Source of the DNA: Bifidobacterium scardovii JCM 12489 = DSM 13734
Lineage (GTDB): Bacteria > Actinomycetota > Actinomycetes > Actinomycetales > Bifidobacteriaceae
Length of the DNA: 64,000 nt
NCBI RefSeq assembly: GCF_001042635.1
Contig: NZ_AP012331.1
Location: 1,116,001-1,180,000, forward strand
Direction: 5' to 3'
Position numbers and translations under genes: made by a program. Positions within the stretch are counted from its first letter, which is position 1. Every line of letters begins with the position of its first letter. Below the pieces are notes generated by a model, which was not told the DNA's origin, made no database searches, and worked only from the letters and a program-made list of their open reading frames with translations. Positions 17,882-25,401 of this stretch are shown here, piece by piece.

Positions 17882-18778
17882 ATGATGGGACTGGTTGTTG
17901 CCGCTATCATTCTGGTCATCATCATATTGCTGCTGAGCGCGTCGGTGTTCGTGGTTCCTCAGCAGCAGGCGTACATCATCGAGCGATTCGGCAAATTCCA
18001 CAAGGTGCAGTTCGCCGGCATCCACGCGCGCATCCCGTTCGTGGACCGCATCGCCACCAAGACGAACATGCGCGTCTCGCAGCTCAACGTGCAGCTGGAG
18101 ACCAAGACGCTCGACAACGTGTTCGTCACGGTCGTCGCCTCCACGCAGTTCCGCGTGAATTCCGAGAACGTGGCCACCGCCTACTACGAGCTGCGCGATC
18201 CCGCCGGCCAGCTGCGGTCCTACATGGAGGACGCGCTGCGTTCCGCCATCCCGGGGCTGTCGCTCGACGATGCGTTCGCGCGCAAGGACGACGTGGCCTT
18301 CGACGTGCAGAAGACCGTTGGCAATGAGATGAGTCGCTTCGGCTTCACCGTGGTCAAGACGCTGATCACCGCCATCGATCCCTCCCCGCAGGTCAAGAGC
18401 GCGATGGACTCGATCAACGCTGCGCAGCGCGAGAAGGAAGCCACCCGCCAGCGTGCCGAGGCCCAGCGCATCCAGATCGAGACGCAGGCCGCCGCCGACG
18501 CCGAAAAGACGAGGTTGCAGGGCGAGGGCCAGGCCAACTACCGCCGCGAGATCGCCAACGGCATCGTCGATCAGATCAAGAGCCTGCAGGCCGTGGGCAT
18601 GAACATCAACGATGTGAACAATGTGGTGCTGTTCAACCAGTATCTCGATGTGATGCGCTCGCTGTCCGAGTCGAGCAACGCCAAGACCGTGGTGTTGCCG
18701 GCGTCCACCCCGGGTGGCTATGAGGACCTGTACCAGCAGATCACCAAGGCGATGCTCACCACCACCGAGACCAAGTAG
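17882..18778 (+). CDS. SPFH/band 7 domain membrane protein (QmcA/stomatin-like)
   Basis: A 298-residue protein with an N-terminal membrane anchor (LVVAAIILVIIILLLSASVF), then the SPFH domain beginning VVPQQQAYIIERFGKFHKV, and a coiled-coil region around AAQREKEATRQRAEAQRIQI. Stomatin-like proteins form ring scaffolds in the membrane and associate with FtsH-type proteases or lipid domains. No NfeD-like partner gene is adjacent. The tandem ATGs at 17882/17885 follow AAAAGGGGGA; an upstream in-frame ATG at 17801 would add an unlikely hydrophilic extension. A strong terminator follows. Confidence 0.88.
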   Translation: MMGLVVAAIILVIIILLLSASVFVVPQQQAYIIERFGKFHKVQFAGIHARIPFVDRIATKTNMRVSQLNVQLETKTLDNVFVTVVASTQFRVNSENVATAYYELRDPAGQLRSYMEDALRSAIPGLSLDDAFARKDDVAFDVQKTVGNEMSRFGFTVVKTLITAIDPSPQVKSAMDSINAAQREKEATRQRAEAQRIQIETQAAADAEKTRLQGEGQANYRREIANGIVDQIKSLQAVGMNINDVNNVVLFNQYLDVMRSLSESSNAKTVVLPASTPGGYEDLYQQITKAMLTTTETK

Positions 18779-18838
18779 GTTTTGATCCGGTGCGGTCATG
18801 GCTGGTGCTGTGACGCGGCCTGATCCGATATCCTGCTG

Positions 18839-18875
18839 AAGTCCTCCTGAACGGTTTCGTTCAGGAGGACTTTTG
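18839..18875 (+). terminator. Strong terminator of the SPFH gene
   Basis: AAGTCCTCCTGAACG and CGTTCAGGAGGACTT form a perfect 15-bp stem with a 4-base loop (GTTT), followed by TT. It lies 61 bases after the stop codon. Confidence 0.9.
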
Positions 18876-18962
18876 CTGTGGGGCGAGTATCGGTTATTGA
18901 CCGTGTTGTTATTGATGCTTCGAGTATTGCGCGGGAGGATCCATCCGGTTGGTGGTGAATTT

Positions 18963-19483
18963 GGCTCGCTGAGCATGTGCTGAGTAAGAGATTGTCGCTG
19001 TTTAGTGGCTGTCATGGCTTGCTGGATCTTATTGGCGGGATTGCCTCGCCGGTTGATGGCTGGTTCGTCTCGGTGGGATCTGCTTAGCGAGAGCGTTTCG
19101 CCGGGAAGTGGCTGATCAGGCTCGCTGAGGTCTATTTGGTAAGAATGTTTTGCCGGGGAGTGGTTGACGTGGCTCGGTGAGGTTCGCTTAGCGGGAGTGT
19201 CTTGCCGGGGAATGGCTGCTTCGGCTCGGTGAGGTCTGCTTGGTGGGAGCGTCTTGCCGGGGAATGGCTGGTCCGGCTCAGTGAGATTCGCTTGATGAGA
19301 GCATTCTGCCGGGAAGTGGCTGCTTCGGCTCGCTGAGTTGTAGGCGCGGGAGATTTCAGCCAATAGGTGGATGCTTTGACTTGCCGAACGCATACCTAAT
19401 GAGAGGCTTTATCCGCCTGCTGGCTGTTTTGGCTTGGCGAATGCATGCGCAGCGAGAGTATTGTGCCAGGAGATGGCGTTTGC
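18963..19483. repeat. Tandem array of about ten 52-bp units
   Basis: Units begin GGCTCGCTGAG or GGCTCGGTGAG and contain TTGCCGGGGAATGGCTG. Unit starts at 19067, 19119, 19171, 19223, 19275, 19327, 19379 and 19431 are exactly 52 bases apart; the first two (18963, 19016) drift by one base. The central units (19119-19326) are most alike; outer ones decay. There are no unique spacers, so it is not a CRISPR array. Confidence 0.9.
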
Positions 19484-19493
19484 GGCACATCAA

Positions 19494-19640
19494 GAATGCC
19501 GAGATGCCGAAGGGGTTCTTGGGAATGCCGAGATGCCGAAGGGGTTCCTGCGAATGCTGAGGGATCGAAGGGGTCCTTGGGAATGTCGAGGGACCGAAGA
19601 AGCTCCCGAGAATGCCGAGCAACCAGAGACCGAGGAGGCT
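19494..19640. repeat. Tandem array of 29-bp units
   Basis: Units of the type GAATGCCGAGATGCCGAAGG plus nine bases start at 19494, 19523, 19552, 19581 and 19610, an exact 29-base period. The last unit is enlarged by an internal insertion. It begins a few bases after the end of the 52-bp array. Confidence 0.88.
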
Positions 19641-19685
19641 CCTGAAAACGCTTCTCCTTTCCTCACCGATTTGGCCGCATCGCGC

Positions 19686-19691
19686 TATAGT
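19686..19691 (+). promoter_or_regulatory. -10 hexamer of a leaderless gene
   Basis: TATAGT lies 8 nt before the ATG at 19700. The layout (TATAGTTGGGG..ATG) is nearly the same as that before the acetyltransferase gene at 9370. Confidence 0.55.
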
Positions 19692-19699
19692 TGGGGGCT

Positions 19700-20686
19700 A
19701 TGAGCGAGAACACGGATCGATTGATTGTCAATTATCTGCCTCTGACCGATCAGGAGCGGCAGGTGTTTGCCGAGGCGGCCGGTGACGTGCCGCAGGAATT
19801 CGTCGGTGACTCGAAGCAGCGGGGCATGATGGTGTGGAATGCCGGTGTGCCAGCGCCGGCAAGCATGTGCGAACGGGCCACGGCGGTGATCGGCAACATC
19901 CCGCCATTCGAATGCTCGCGGTATCCCCGTCTTGAGTGGCTGCAGACCTGGAGCGCCGGCGTCGACCGGTATGTGGCCGACGGGGTGCTGCCCGAGCGCA
20001 CGATGGTGACGAACGCGACCGGTGCGTACGGCCAAAGCGTCGCCGAGCACCTGTTCGCGATGATGTGGTCGCTGATGAAGAACATTCCGGTGTATGCTCG
20101 TCAGCAGAACGAACGCCGTTGGCATGACGTCGGTGCGGCGTTCTCCCCGCAAGACGCCACCGTGCTGGTGATCGGCACCGGTGATATCGGTTCGCATTTC
20201 GCCGGACTGTGCAAGGCCGTCGGATCCCGTACGGTCGGCGTCCGCCGTGATCCGTCGAAGTCGGCGAACGGCATCGACGAGATGCACGGCTTCGATGATC
20301 TGGATGCGCTGCTGCCCGAGGCCGACGTGGTGGCGCTGGTCGTGCCGGCCGCCGCGGACACGTACCATCTGATCGATGCGCGGCGCCTGTCCTCGATGAA
20401 ATCCACAGCGGTGCTGCTCAACGCGGGCCGTGGCACGGCCATCGACCCGGTGGCGCTGACCTTCGCGCTGCGTGAGGATCAGCTGCAGGGGGCCGGCATC
20501 GACGTGACCGAGCCCGAACCGCTGCCGGCCGACAGCCCGCTGTGGGATGAGCCCCACTGCCTGATCACCCCGCATGTGGCTGGAGGCAATCATCTGGCCT
20601 CGACTGAGCGCCGGATCATCGCCATCGCGCTCGACAACGTGCGCCGGTATGCGGCGGGGGAACCCCTGGCGAACCGCCGCCGTTGA
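19700..20686 (+). CDS. D-2-hydroxyacid dehydrogenase family protein
   Basis: A 328-residue NAD-dependent 2-hydroxyacid dehydrogenase. It has the Rossmann loop VLVIGTGDIGSHFA (a good GxGxxG), LLNAGRGTAIDPVAL with the substrate-binding Arg, DVTEPEPLPADSPLWDE and the catalytic His in LITPHVAGGN. It is distinct from the protein at 949-2055, which has a degenerate loop. Substrate is unknown; glyoxylate, lactate-like or other 2-keto acids are possible. The ATG at 19700 has no ribosome binding site but a -10 hexamer 8 nt upstream. The upstream tandem arrays end only about 60 bases away. Confidence 0.88.
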   Translation: MSENTDRLIVNYLPLTDQERQVFAEAAGDVPQEFVGDSKQRGMMVWNAGVPAPASMCERATAVIGNIPPFECSRYPRLEWLQTWSAGVDRYVADGVLPERTMVTNATGAYGQSVAEHLFAMMWSLMKNIPVYARQQNERRWHDVGAAFSPQDATVLVIGTGDIGSHFAGLCKAVGSRTVGVRRDPSKSANGIDEMHGFDDLDALLPEADVVALVVPAAADTYHLIDARRLSSMKSTAVLLNAGRGTAIDPVALTFALREDQLQGAGIDVTEPEPLPADSPLWDEPHCLITPHVAGGNHLASTERRIIAIALDNVRRYAAGEPLANRRR

Positions 20687-20749
20687 CCGTCACGCCGATC
20701 ACGGCGAATACCGCGACGGCGCGAGGCGAATCCAGCGGTGGTGAATCCG

Positions 20750-20825
20750 GCAGGACAAACCGGCAAGACAAAACCGGCAAGACAAACCGGCACAAGACAA
20801 AGCCGGCACAACCACAAAACCGGTG
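20750..20825. repeat. Low-complexity ACCGGCAAGACAAA repeats
   Basis: Imperfect 13-17-base repeats of the type AAACCGGCAAGACAAA occur about five times in the gap before the acylphosphatase start. They are A/C/G-rich with almost no T. Translation in the acylphosphatase frame would give a Lys/Thr/Gln-rich N-terminal extension; I consider it untranslated. Confidence 0.6.
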
Positions 20826-20851
20826 CAGGAAAAACTGGCAGGGAGACCGCG

Positions 20852-21241
20852 ATGCGGCAGACGGCACGGCAGACGAAACGGCAACCGGAACGCGGCGTCA
20901 ACGCCGATTCGCCGGATGATTCGCCGAATGGCGGGAGCGCGGATGACGGGAACGCGGAGATCCGCATCCATGCCACGGTGACCGGCCTGGTGCAGGGCGT
21001 CGGGTTCCGCTATTTCACGGTGATGAACGCCCGAAGGATCGGCGTGCGCGGATGGGTGCGCAACTGCTACGACGGGTCGGTGGAGGTCGAGGCGCAGGGC
21101 ACGCGCGCGGCCGTGGCCCAACTGGTTTCCTGGCTGAAGGTCGGGCCTCAGTGGGCGCGCGTCGAACACGTCGAAGTCCGCTCGATGCCGCTGGAATCCG
21201 AGGGGACGGGCGCGGGTTTCCGCGTGTTTTCGGAGCGATGA
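20852..21241 (+). CDS. acyP: Acylphosphatase
   Basis: The last 90 residues are a clear acylphosphatase domain: HATVTGLVQGVGFRYFTVMN with the phosphate-binding loop and catalytic Arg, and GVRGWVRNCYDGSVEVEAQG with the catalytic Asn. It hydrolyses acyl phosphates such as acetyl phosphate or carbamoyl phosphate. The N-terminal 39 residues are hydrophilic and poorly conserved (Gln/Arg, then Asp/Ser-rich). The ATG at 20852 is chosen because CAGGGAGA precedes it; an in-frame start further up (20738) would read through low-complexity repeats. Total length 129 residues, longer than the usual 90. Confidence 0.85.
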   Translation: MRQTARQTKRQPERGVNADSPDDSPNGGSADDGNAEIRIHATVTGLVQGVGFRYFTVMNARRIGVRGWVRNCYDGSVEVEAQGTRAAVAQLVSWLKVGPQWARVEHVEVRSMPLESEGTGAGFRVFSER

Positions 21242-21280
21242 CGGTGTTGGTGTACCGCGCGTTCATTCCTTGATGAATAA

Positions 21281-21400
21281 TTCCGGCTCCCATCGTTGAG
21301 GGAGATCATACGAAATATCAGGCGTTAGGGTGACCTCCCCTCAGTCCGCTTCGCGGCCAGCTCCCCTCCAGAGGGGAGCCCGACATAGCAGGAGGATGTA
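21281..21400. repeat. Composite intergenic hairpin repeat
   Basis: CTCCCCTCAGTCCGCTTCGC, then GGCCAGCTCCCCTCCAGAGG and GGAGCCCGACATAG. The small stem CCGCTTCGCGG and outer CTCCCCT/AGGGGAG arms fit the family. The left flank (AATAATTCCGGCTCCC) and the right flank (GGGAGCCCGACATAG) resemble, in reverse, the inner part of the 96-bp element, so pieces of both repeat families are joined here. Confidence 0.6.
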
Positions 21401-21486
21401 CGAGGCGGGCCACTGAAACCGGCCATCCTAAGCTGACGCTGACGATGACCGATGCCCGCTTCAGCAGTCGGGCGACCGATGCTCAT

Positions 21487-22344
21487 TCAGCTGGCGAGGA
21501 ACTCCGGAATCGCCTCGGCGTCGGCGTAGCCCTTGCGGTACATGCGCTCCAGTCCTTCGAACGACTTGGACAGCGTGGACAGCCCGTACAGGTCGTCTGG
21601 CGCCAGGATGAGCACCAGCCCCTCCTGTTCGTAGCGCTTGGCCAAGGCCACCTCGTCGTTGTACGTCTTGTACCGTTCCATCAGCCGCTCCGCGGCGGCC
21701 GGATACGTGCGCCGCAGGATCTTCGCGGGCGCGATGTCCTTCTTCTGTTCGCGCAGCACGTCCTTGAGCCGGGTCAGCACCAGCACCACCCGGTCGTAGC
21801 CGTCATCCAGCGCCTTCTGCACGGGCACCGGATCGGCGATGCCGCCGTCATAGTACGGCACCCCGTCGATCATGTACGGCTCGCAGGCCACCGGCACCGC
21901 GGACGAGGCCTTGATGACATTGAAGTCGTCGTAATGCACGTCGGACTTGTCGAAGTACTTGGCGGACCCGTCCTCGGCATTGCACGCGATCACGGTGAAC
22001 CCGGTGGGGTTCTTCTCGAACGCCGCGTAGTCGACCGGGTATTCGCCGTCATGGTTGCTCAGCGTGCCGTAGATGTAATCCAGATTGGCGAAATTGTGGT
22101 GCTTCACATAGCTGTTGAGGCTCGCGTATTCCTTGCGGAACGCGTATTCGGTGTAGAACTTGTGGTTGCGGCCGTGCTGCTCGGCGATGAACGACACCAT
22201 ATTCGCGCTTCCGGCCGAAACGCCGTAGCAGTGGTCGAATGCGATGCCGTCCTCCAGACAGCGGTCCATCACGCCCGCGCCGAAAATCGCGCGGAAACCC
22301 CCGCCCACATCGATCAATGCCGTCCTATGCGCCGCACCGCTCAT
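21487..22344 (-). CDS. Patatin-like phospholipase family protein
   Basis: A 285-residue patatin-type serine hydrolase. The oxyanion loop DVGGGFRAIFGAGVMD, nucleophile elbow GVSAGSANMV (GxSxG) and catalytic Asp in YYDGGIADP are all in place, giving the Ser-Asp dyad. Family members hydrolyse lipid acyl esters. There is no signal peptide or TM segment, so it should be cytoplasmic or peripheral. GGAAAGGGG precedes the ATG on the minus strand. It is convergent with the acylphosphatase gene and separated from it by a composite repeat. Confidence 0.88.
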   Translation of the reverse strand: MSGAAHRTALIDVGGGFRAIFGAGVMDRCLEDGIAFDHCYGVSAGSANMVSFIAEQHGRNHKFYTEYAFRKEYASLNSYVKHHNFANLDYIYGTLSNHDGEYPVDYAAFEKNPTGFTVIACNAEDGSAKYFDKSDVHYDDFNVIKASSAVPVACEPYMIDGVPYYDGGIADPVPVQKALDDGYDRVVLVLTRLKDVLREQKKDIAPAKILRRTYPAAAERLMERYKTYNDEVALAKRYEQEGLVLILAPDDLYGLSTLSKSFEGLERMYRKGYADAEAIPEFLAS

Positions 22345-22507
22345 CGCAACCCCTTTCCTGCTGTGGAATCCGAGCTTACGCGCGCAGTCGGGACAAAGAT
22401 AGGGCGGTGTTCGGCGACCCTCCGAGAAACCGTACAGATATTTCGAAAGTGACCAAAACGGGTCGAGTTCGGCCCCATCACCTCGTCAGATCGTGCCGCG
22501 CAAACTC

Positions 22508-22593
22508 AAGCCCCAGCCCCAGTCCGGAGTCAAGCCCAAGTCCTAAGAGCCCCAAGCATCCCAAGAACCCCAAGCCAAAGCCCCAAGCCCCAA
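22508..22593 (-). repeat. G-run repeat (CTTGGGG) downstream of murI
   Basis: On the minus strand this short stretch has repeated CTTGGGG/CTTGGG motifs with at least five runs of three to four G separated by 3-9 bases. It lies directly after the murI stop codon. Such spacing is compatible with a G-quadruplex in the DNA or in the murI transcript. Confidence 0.6.
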
Positions 22594-22596
22594 AAA

Positions 22597-23388
22597 CTAC
22601 GCCGCAAGCAAGGCGTGCGCGAGCGCGTCGATCCGCGGCTCGGAGGACGAGTTGTCGAGTTCGATGCTACCGGAGGCGGCCTCCGGGGCGAGTTTGCCCA
22701 AGGACTCCAGCACGACGCCCAGATGGCGCACCGTGCCCTCGTTGCCGTCGATGATCGCGGCGGTGGAGGGCAGCAGATCGCGGAAATACTCGCGATAGAA
22801 CACGAAATGCGTGCATCCGAGCACCACCGCGTCGATGGCGTGCAGATCGTACTGGTCGAAGTACCCGTGCAGCGTGCGCATCACCAGATCGCGGTCCGAC
22901 AGCCGCCCATGCTCAACGATTTCGACCAGGCCCGGGCACGGTTCGGGGGAAATCACATTGTCCGCCTTGAACCGGTCCATCAGCGCGGCGAATTTGTGCT
23001 CGCGCAGCGTCAGGGGGGTGGCCGCCACGATCACGCGCTGCGGAACGTGCGTGCCATCGGGCCGGTCGCCCCGGTCGCAGGCCACCTTGAGCGCCGGCTC
23101 CATGCCGATGATCGGGATGTCGTAGTGGTCGCGCAGCTCGTTGACGGCGGCCGAGGTGGCGGTGTTGCAGGCGATCACCACGGCCTTGACCCCCTGGCGC
23201 ACGAACCGTTCGACGATGGCGAACGACAGTTCGCGCACCTGCTCGGGCGGGCGCGTGCCGTACGGTGCGTTCGCGGAATCGCCGAAGTACAGCACCCGTT
23301 CGTGCGGCATGTCCTTCATGATCTGTCGGGCCACCGAGATGCCGCCCAGTCCGGAATCGAATACGCCGATCGGTGCCGTCGAAGCCAT
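22597..23388 (-). CDS. murI: Glutamate racemase
   Basis: A 263-residue enzyme that interconverts L- and D-glutamate for peptidoglycan synthesis. Hallmarks are [13 protein letters not shown] at the N-terminus, the first catalytic Cys in [11 protein letters not shown] and the second in [10 protein letters not shown]. The usual length is 260-290. ATG at 23388 is preceded by AAGGAGA; a longer frame upstream lacks a site. It is divergent from dapF, the two starts being about 160 bases apart, so both cell-wall and lysine-related genes share one control region. Confidence 0.93.
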   Translation of the reverse strand: MASTAPIGVFDSGLGGISVARQIMKDMPHERVLYFGDSANAPYGTRPPEQVRELSFAIVERFVRQGVKAVVIACNTATSAAVNELRDHYDIPIIGMEPALKVACDRGDRPDGTHVPQRVIVAATPLTLREHKFAALMDRFKADNVISPEPCPGLVEIVEHGRLSDRDLVMRTLHGYFDQYDLHAIDAVVLGCTHFVFYREYFRDLLPSTAAIIDGNEGTVRHLGVVLESLGKLAPEAASGSIELDNSSSEPRIDALAHALLAA

Positions 23389-23518
23389 GCCTTCTCCTTG
23401 CTTGCTCCCATGCCCGCCGCGCACATGGATGCACGCGGGTACGCGCGGATGCATGCGGGCGCATGCGTCCGTCCGCCGCTCCCGCGCCGCGCGCGGTGAC
23501 TGGTGGACTCTTCATAGG

Positions 23519-23544
23519 GTACTCCGTATGGTTCGGAGTACAGT
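23519..23544 (+). promoter_or_regulatory. dapF promoter with overlapping palindrome
   Basis: GTACTCCG and CGGAGTAC form perfect 8-bp arms with a 7-base spacer (about 23519-23541). The right arm overlaps the -10 hexamer TACAGT (23539-23544), which lies 7 nt before the dapF ATG. A protein bound to the palindrome would cover the promoter. Confidence 0.55.
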
Positions 23545-23551
23545 GAAGAAC

Positions 23552-24451
23552 ATGAGTATTCCGCAAATCGTGTTCAAAGCGCATGCCACCGGCAACGACT
23601 TCGTCGTGTACGCCGATCCCGATGGCGAATTCGAGCCGACCGCCGACGAGGTCCGCTTCCTGTGTGACCGCCATTTCGGCATCGGCGGCGACGGCCTGAT
23701 CCGCCTGACCCGGCCGCGGGCCGTGTCTGATCTGAGCGAGGACCAGATCGGCGCGTGCGAGGCCGGGGGAGCGCAGTGGTTCATGGACTACCGTAACGCC
23801 GACGGCTCGTTGGCCGAGATGTGCGGCAACGGCACGCGCGCGATCACGCTGTTCGCGCAGCGGCAGGGCTATGCCGAGCCTGTTGGAGGCGAGCCGTTCC
23901 GCCTCGGCACGCGCGCCGGCGTGAAGGTGCTGACCTCGCTCGGCGACGTGGCGCCGTACGGCAAGGATGTGTTCCAGGTGGACATGGGGCCGTGGAAGGC
24001 GGGCGCAACCGACGCGTTCGAAGTGTCCATTCCCGGCACGCCGGGCGCGGCCCGCGGCACCTTCGTGGATATGGGCAACCCGCATGTGGTGGCGGTGATC
24101 GAGGATTCGTTCGCTACGCTGCCCAACGTGGAGGATCTGGATTTGGTGACCAAACCGGTTGTGGCTCCGGCGCTGGAATCCGACCAGAACGTGGAATTCG
24201 TGCGCGTCGACGAGCTCGACGAGACTGCCGACTGCGGCGAGGCGACGATGCGCGTCAATGAGCGCGGATGCGGCGAGACGCTGTCCTGCGGCACCGGATT
24301 GTGTGCCACCGGCGTCACGCTGCGCGCGAAGACCGGCGTCGACCATTGGCAGATCACCGTGCGCGGCGGCACGCTGCGCGTCAACGTGAGCGACCGGGAC
24401 GTGAAGCTCACCGGTTCGGCCACCATCGTCGGGCGCGTGGAGCTGCTGTAA
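23552..24451 (+). CDS. dapF: Diaminopimelate epimerase
   Basis: A 299-residue enzyme that epimerises LL- to meso-diaminopimelate in lysine synthesis. The two active-site cysteines are visible in SLAEMCGNGTRAI and in ETLSCGTGLCATG, and substrate residues in ATGNDFVVY. The ATG at 23552 is chosen because the TACAGT -10 hexamer is 7 nt upstream and no Shine-Dalgarno sequence exists; an ATG at 23528 would lie before this hexamer. A long central insertion (QMDMGPWKAG-type region) is normal for actinobacterial forms. Confidence 0.92.
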   Translation: MSIPQIVFKAHATGNDFVVYADPDGEFEPTADEVRFLCDRHFGIGGDGLIRLTRPRAVSDLSEDQIGACEAGGAQWFMDYRNADGSLAEMCGNGTRAITLFAQRQGYAEPVGGEPFRLGTRAGVKVLTSLGDVAPYGKDVFQVDMGPWKAGATDAFEVSIPGTPGAARGTFVDMGNPHVVAVIEDSFATLPNVEDLDLVTKPVVAPALESDQNVEFVRVDELDETADCGEATMRVNERGCGETLSCGTGLCATGVTLRAKTGVDHWQITVRGGTLRVNVSDRDVKLTGSATIVGRVELL

Positions 24452-24465
24452 TCGCGGGGGCTCTC

Positions 24466-24506
24466 GGCCGCGGTCCAGGTGCCGGCCGAGACCCGGGACC
24501 GCGGCC
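24466..24506. terminator. Hairpin between convergent dapF and VKOR genes
   Basis: GGCCGCGGTCC (24466-24476) and GGACCGCGGCC (24496-24506) form a perfect 11-bp GC-rich stem. It has no T run on either side, so termination is an inference from its position between two converging genes. Confidence 0.4.
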
Positions 24507-24517
24507 CTGAACCGTTC

Positions 24518-25198
24518 CTACGCGAAGAGCGCGGGGCCGTCCTTGACCAGGATCAGCGTGATGATCGCGAGGATCCACACCGCGTCGGCCATAAGGTCGT
24601 AGTTGAGCCGGTAGTAGGTGCGCAGCCCCTTGGCGCTGGCCCGCGGAGGCAGACCCTGCACGGTGACGGTCGCATGGCTCAGGGCCATGAACTGGATGGT
24701 CGTGGAGAACATGAGCGCCAGGCACCACGGGCACAGCGCGTTGATCACGAACAGCGACTGCGAGGTCAGCCAGTACGAGTAGGCCAGCGCGGCGAGCCCG
24801 CCGAACCAGGTGCATGCGGCGAACCAGCGGGGCACCCGCACGCGGGCCAGGCCGATCACCGCGATGGTGACGAACACGGATTCGGCGGCGATGCCGAAGA
24901 AGGCGTTCGGGTAGCTCAGCCCGCCGAATTTGACGATCTCCGCCTGCCATGATTCAGCCACGTCGGAGCAGGAGAGCACGCTGTTGACGTCGCAGCTGAG
25001 GATCTGGTTCGGATGCCGCGCCAGTTGGAGCGTTTCTGCCGAAAGCACGAACGAGACGACCAGCGCCACGGCGGAGACGATCAGCATGACCAGATACGTC
25101 CACGTCGCGCCGTGCCGCCATCCGGCCAATGCCTGCGGCGCCGGGGACGCCGAAGCGTCCGCCGCGCGCGACTGATCCGCTGCCTGTGCTGAGTTCAT
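24518..25198 (-). CDS. Vitamin K epoxide reductase (VKOR) family protein
   Basis: A 226-residue membrane protein with four to five TM segments. It has the paired loop cysteines CDVNSVLSC and the catalytic CPWC motif, so it should reoxidise a periplasm-facing thiol oxidase (DsbA-like) and pass electrons to a quinone-type acceptor. No fused thioredoxin domain is present. ATG at 25198 follows AAGGAGAG on the minus strand. Its DsbA partner is not in the neighbourhood. It converges on dapF and diverges from the PHP gene. Confidence 0.9.
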   Translation of the reverse strand: MNSAQAADQSRAADASASPAPQALAGWRHGATWTYLVMLIVSAVALVVSFVLSAETLQLARHPNQILSCDVNSVLSCSDVAESWQAEIVKFGGLSYPNAFFGIAAESVFVTIAVIGLARVRVPRWFAACTWFGGLAALAYSYWLTSQSLFVINALCPWCLALMFSTTIQFMALSHATVTVQGLPPRASAKGLRTYYRLNYDLMADAVWILAIITLILVKDGPALFA

Positions 25199-25389
25199 GA
25201 TCTCTCCTTGTGCGCGGCGCCGTCCCCGCCATGCGCCGGCAGGCCGGGCTCGTCGGGGACGTGGCCCTTCCTGCTGCGGGAACGGCCGGCGGCCCGTGGT
25301 CCCGGGAAAAGCGGGGCCGGTGCCGGGCGCGCCGACTGGCGATGCCGCGCGATAATCGTCGGCTGGTATGTCTTGGTTGGTTCTCAGAT

Positions 25390-25395
25390 TACGAT
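25390..25395 (+). promoter_or_regulatory. -10 hexamer of a leaderless gene
   Basis: TACGAT lies 6 nt before the ATG of the PHP-domain gene. No ribosome binding site is seen in the 6 bases between. Confidence 0.5.
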
Positions 25396-25401
25396 GGACA
25401 T

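Larger units (their letters stand above)
18779..19699. other. Gene-free zone of about 920 bases with terminator and tandem repeats
   Basis: After the SPFH terminator (18839-18875) the region is filled by a 52-bp tandem array (18963-19483) and a 29-bp tandem array (19494-19640), ending in the promoter of the next dehydrogenase gene. Open frames exist on both strands, but the unit lengths are not multiples of three, so no repeated peptide can be conserved. Confidence 0.7.

Noticed and set aside
17831..19393. A 520-residue open frame on the minus strand across the SPFH gene and the 52-bp array
   Set aside because: It is antisense to a clear SPFH gene and crosses a perfect terminator; the tandem unit of 52 bases shifts frame at each copy. 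High GC makes long antisense frames common here.
18963..19640. Possible CRISPR array
   Set aside because: Units follow each other directly with no unique spacers, and similarity runs through the whole unit. No cas genes are present in the window.
19434..19703. Small plus-strand protein with AEGVLGNAE-like repeats across the 29-bp array
   Set aside because: 29 is not a multiple of three, there is no ribosome binding site, and the frame overlaps the promoter of the next gene.
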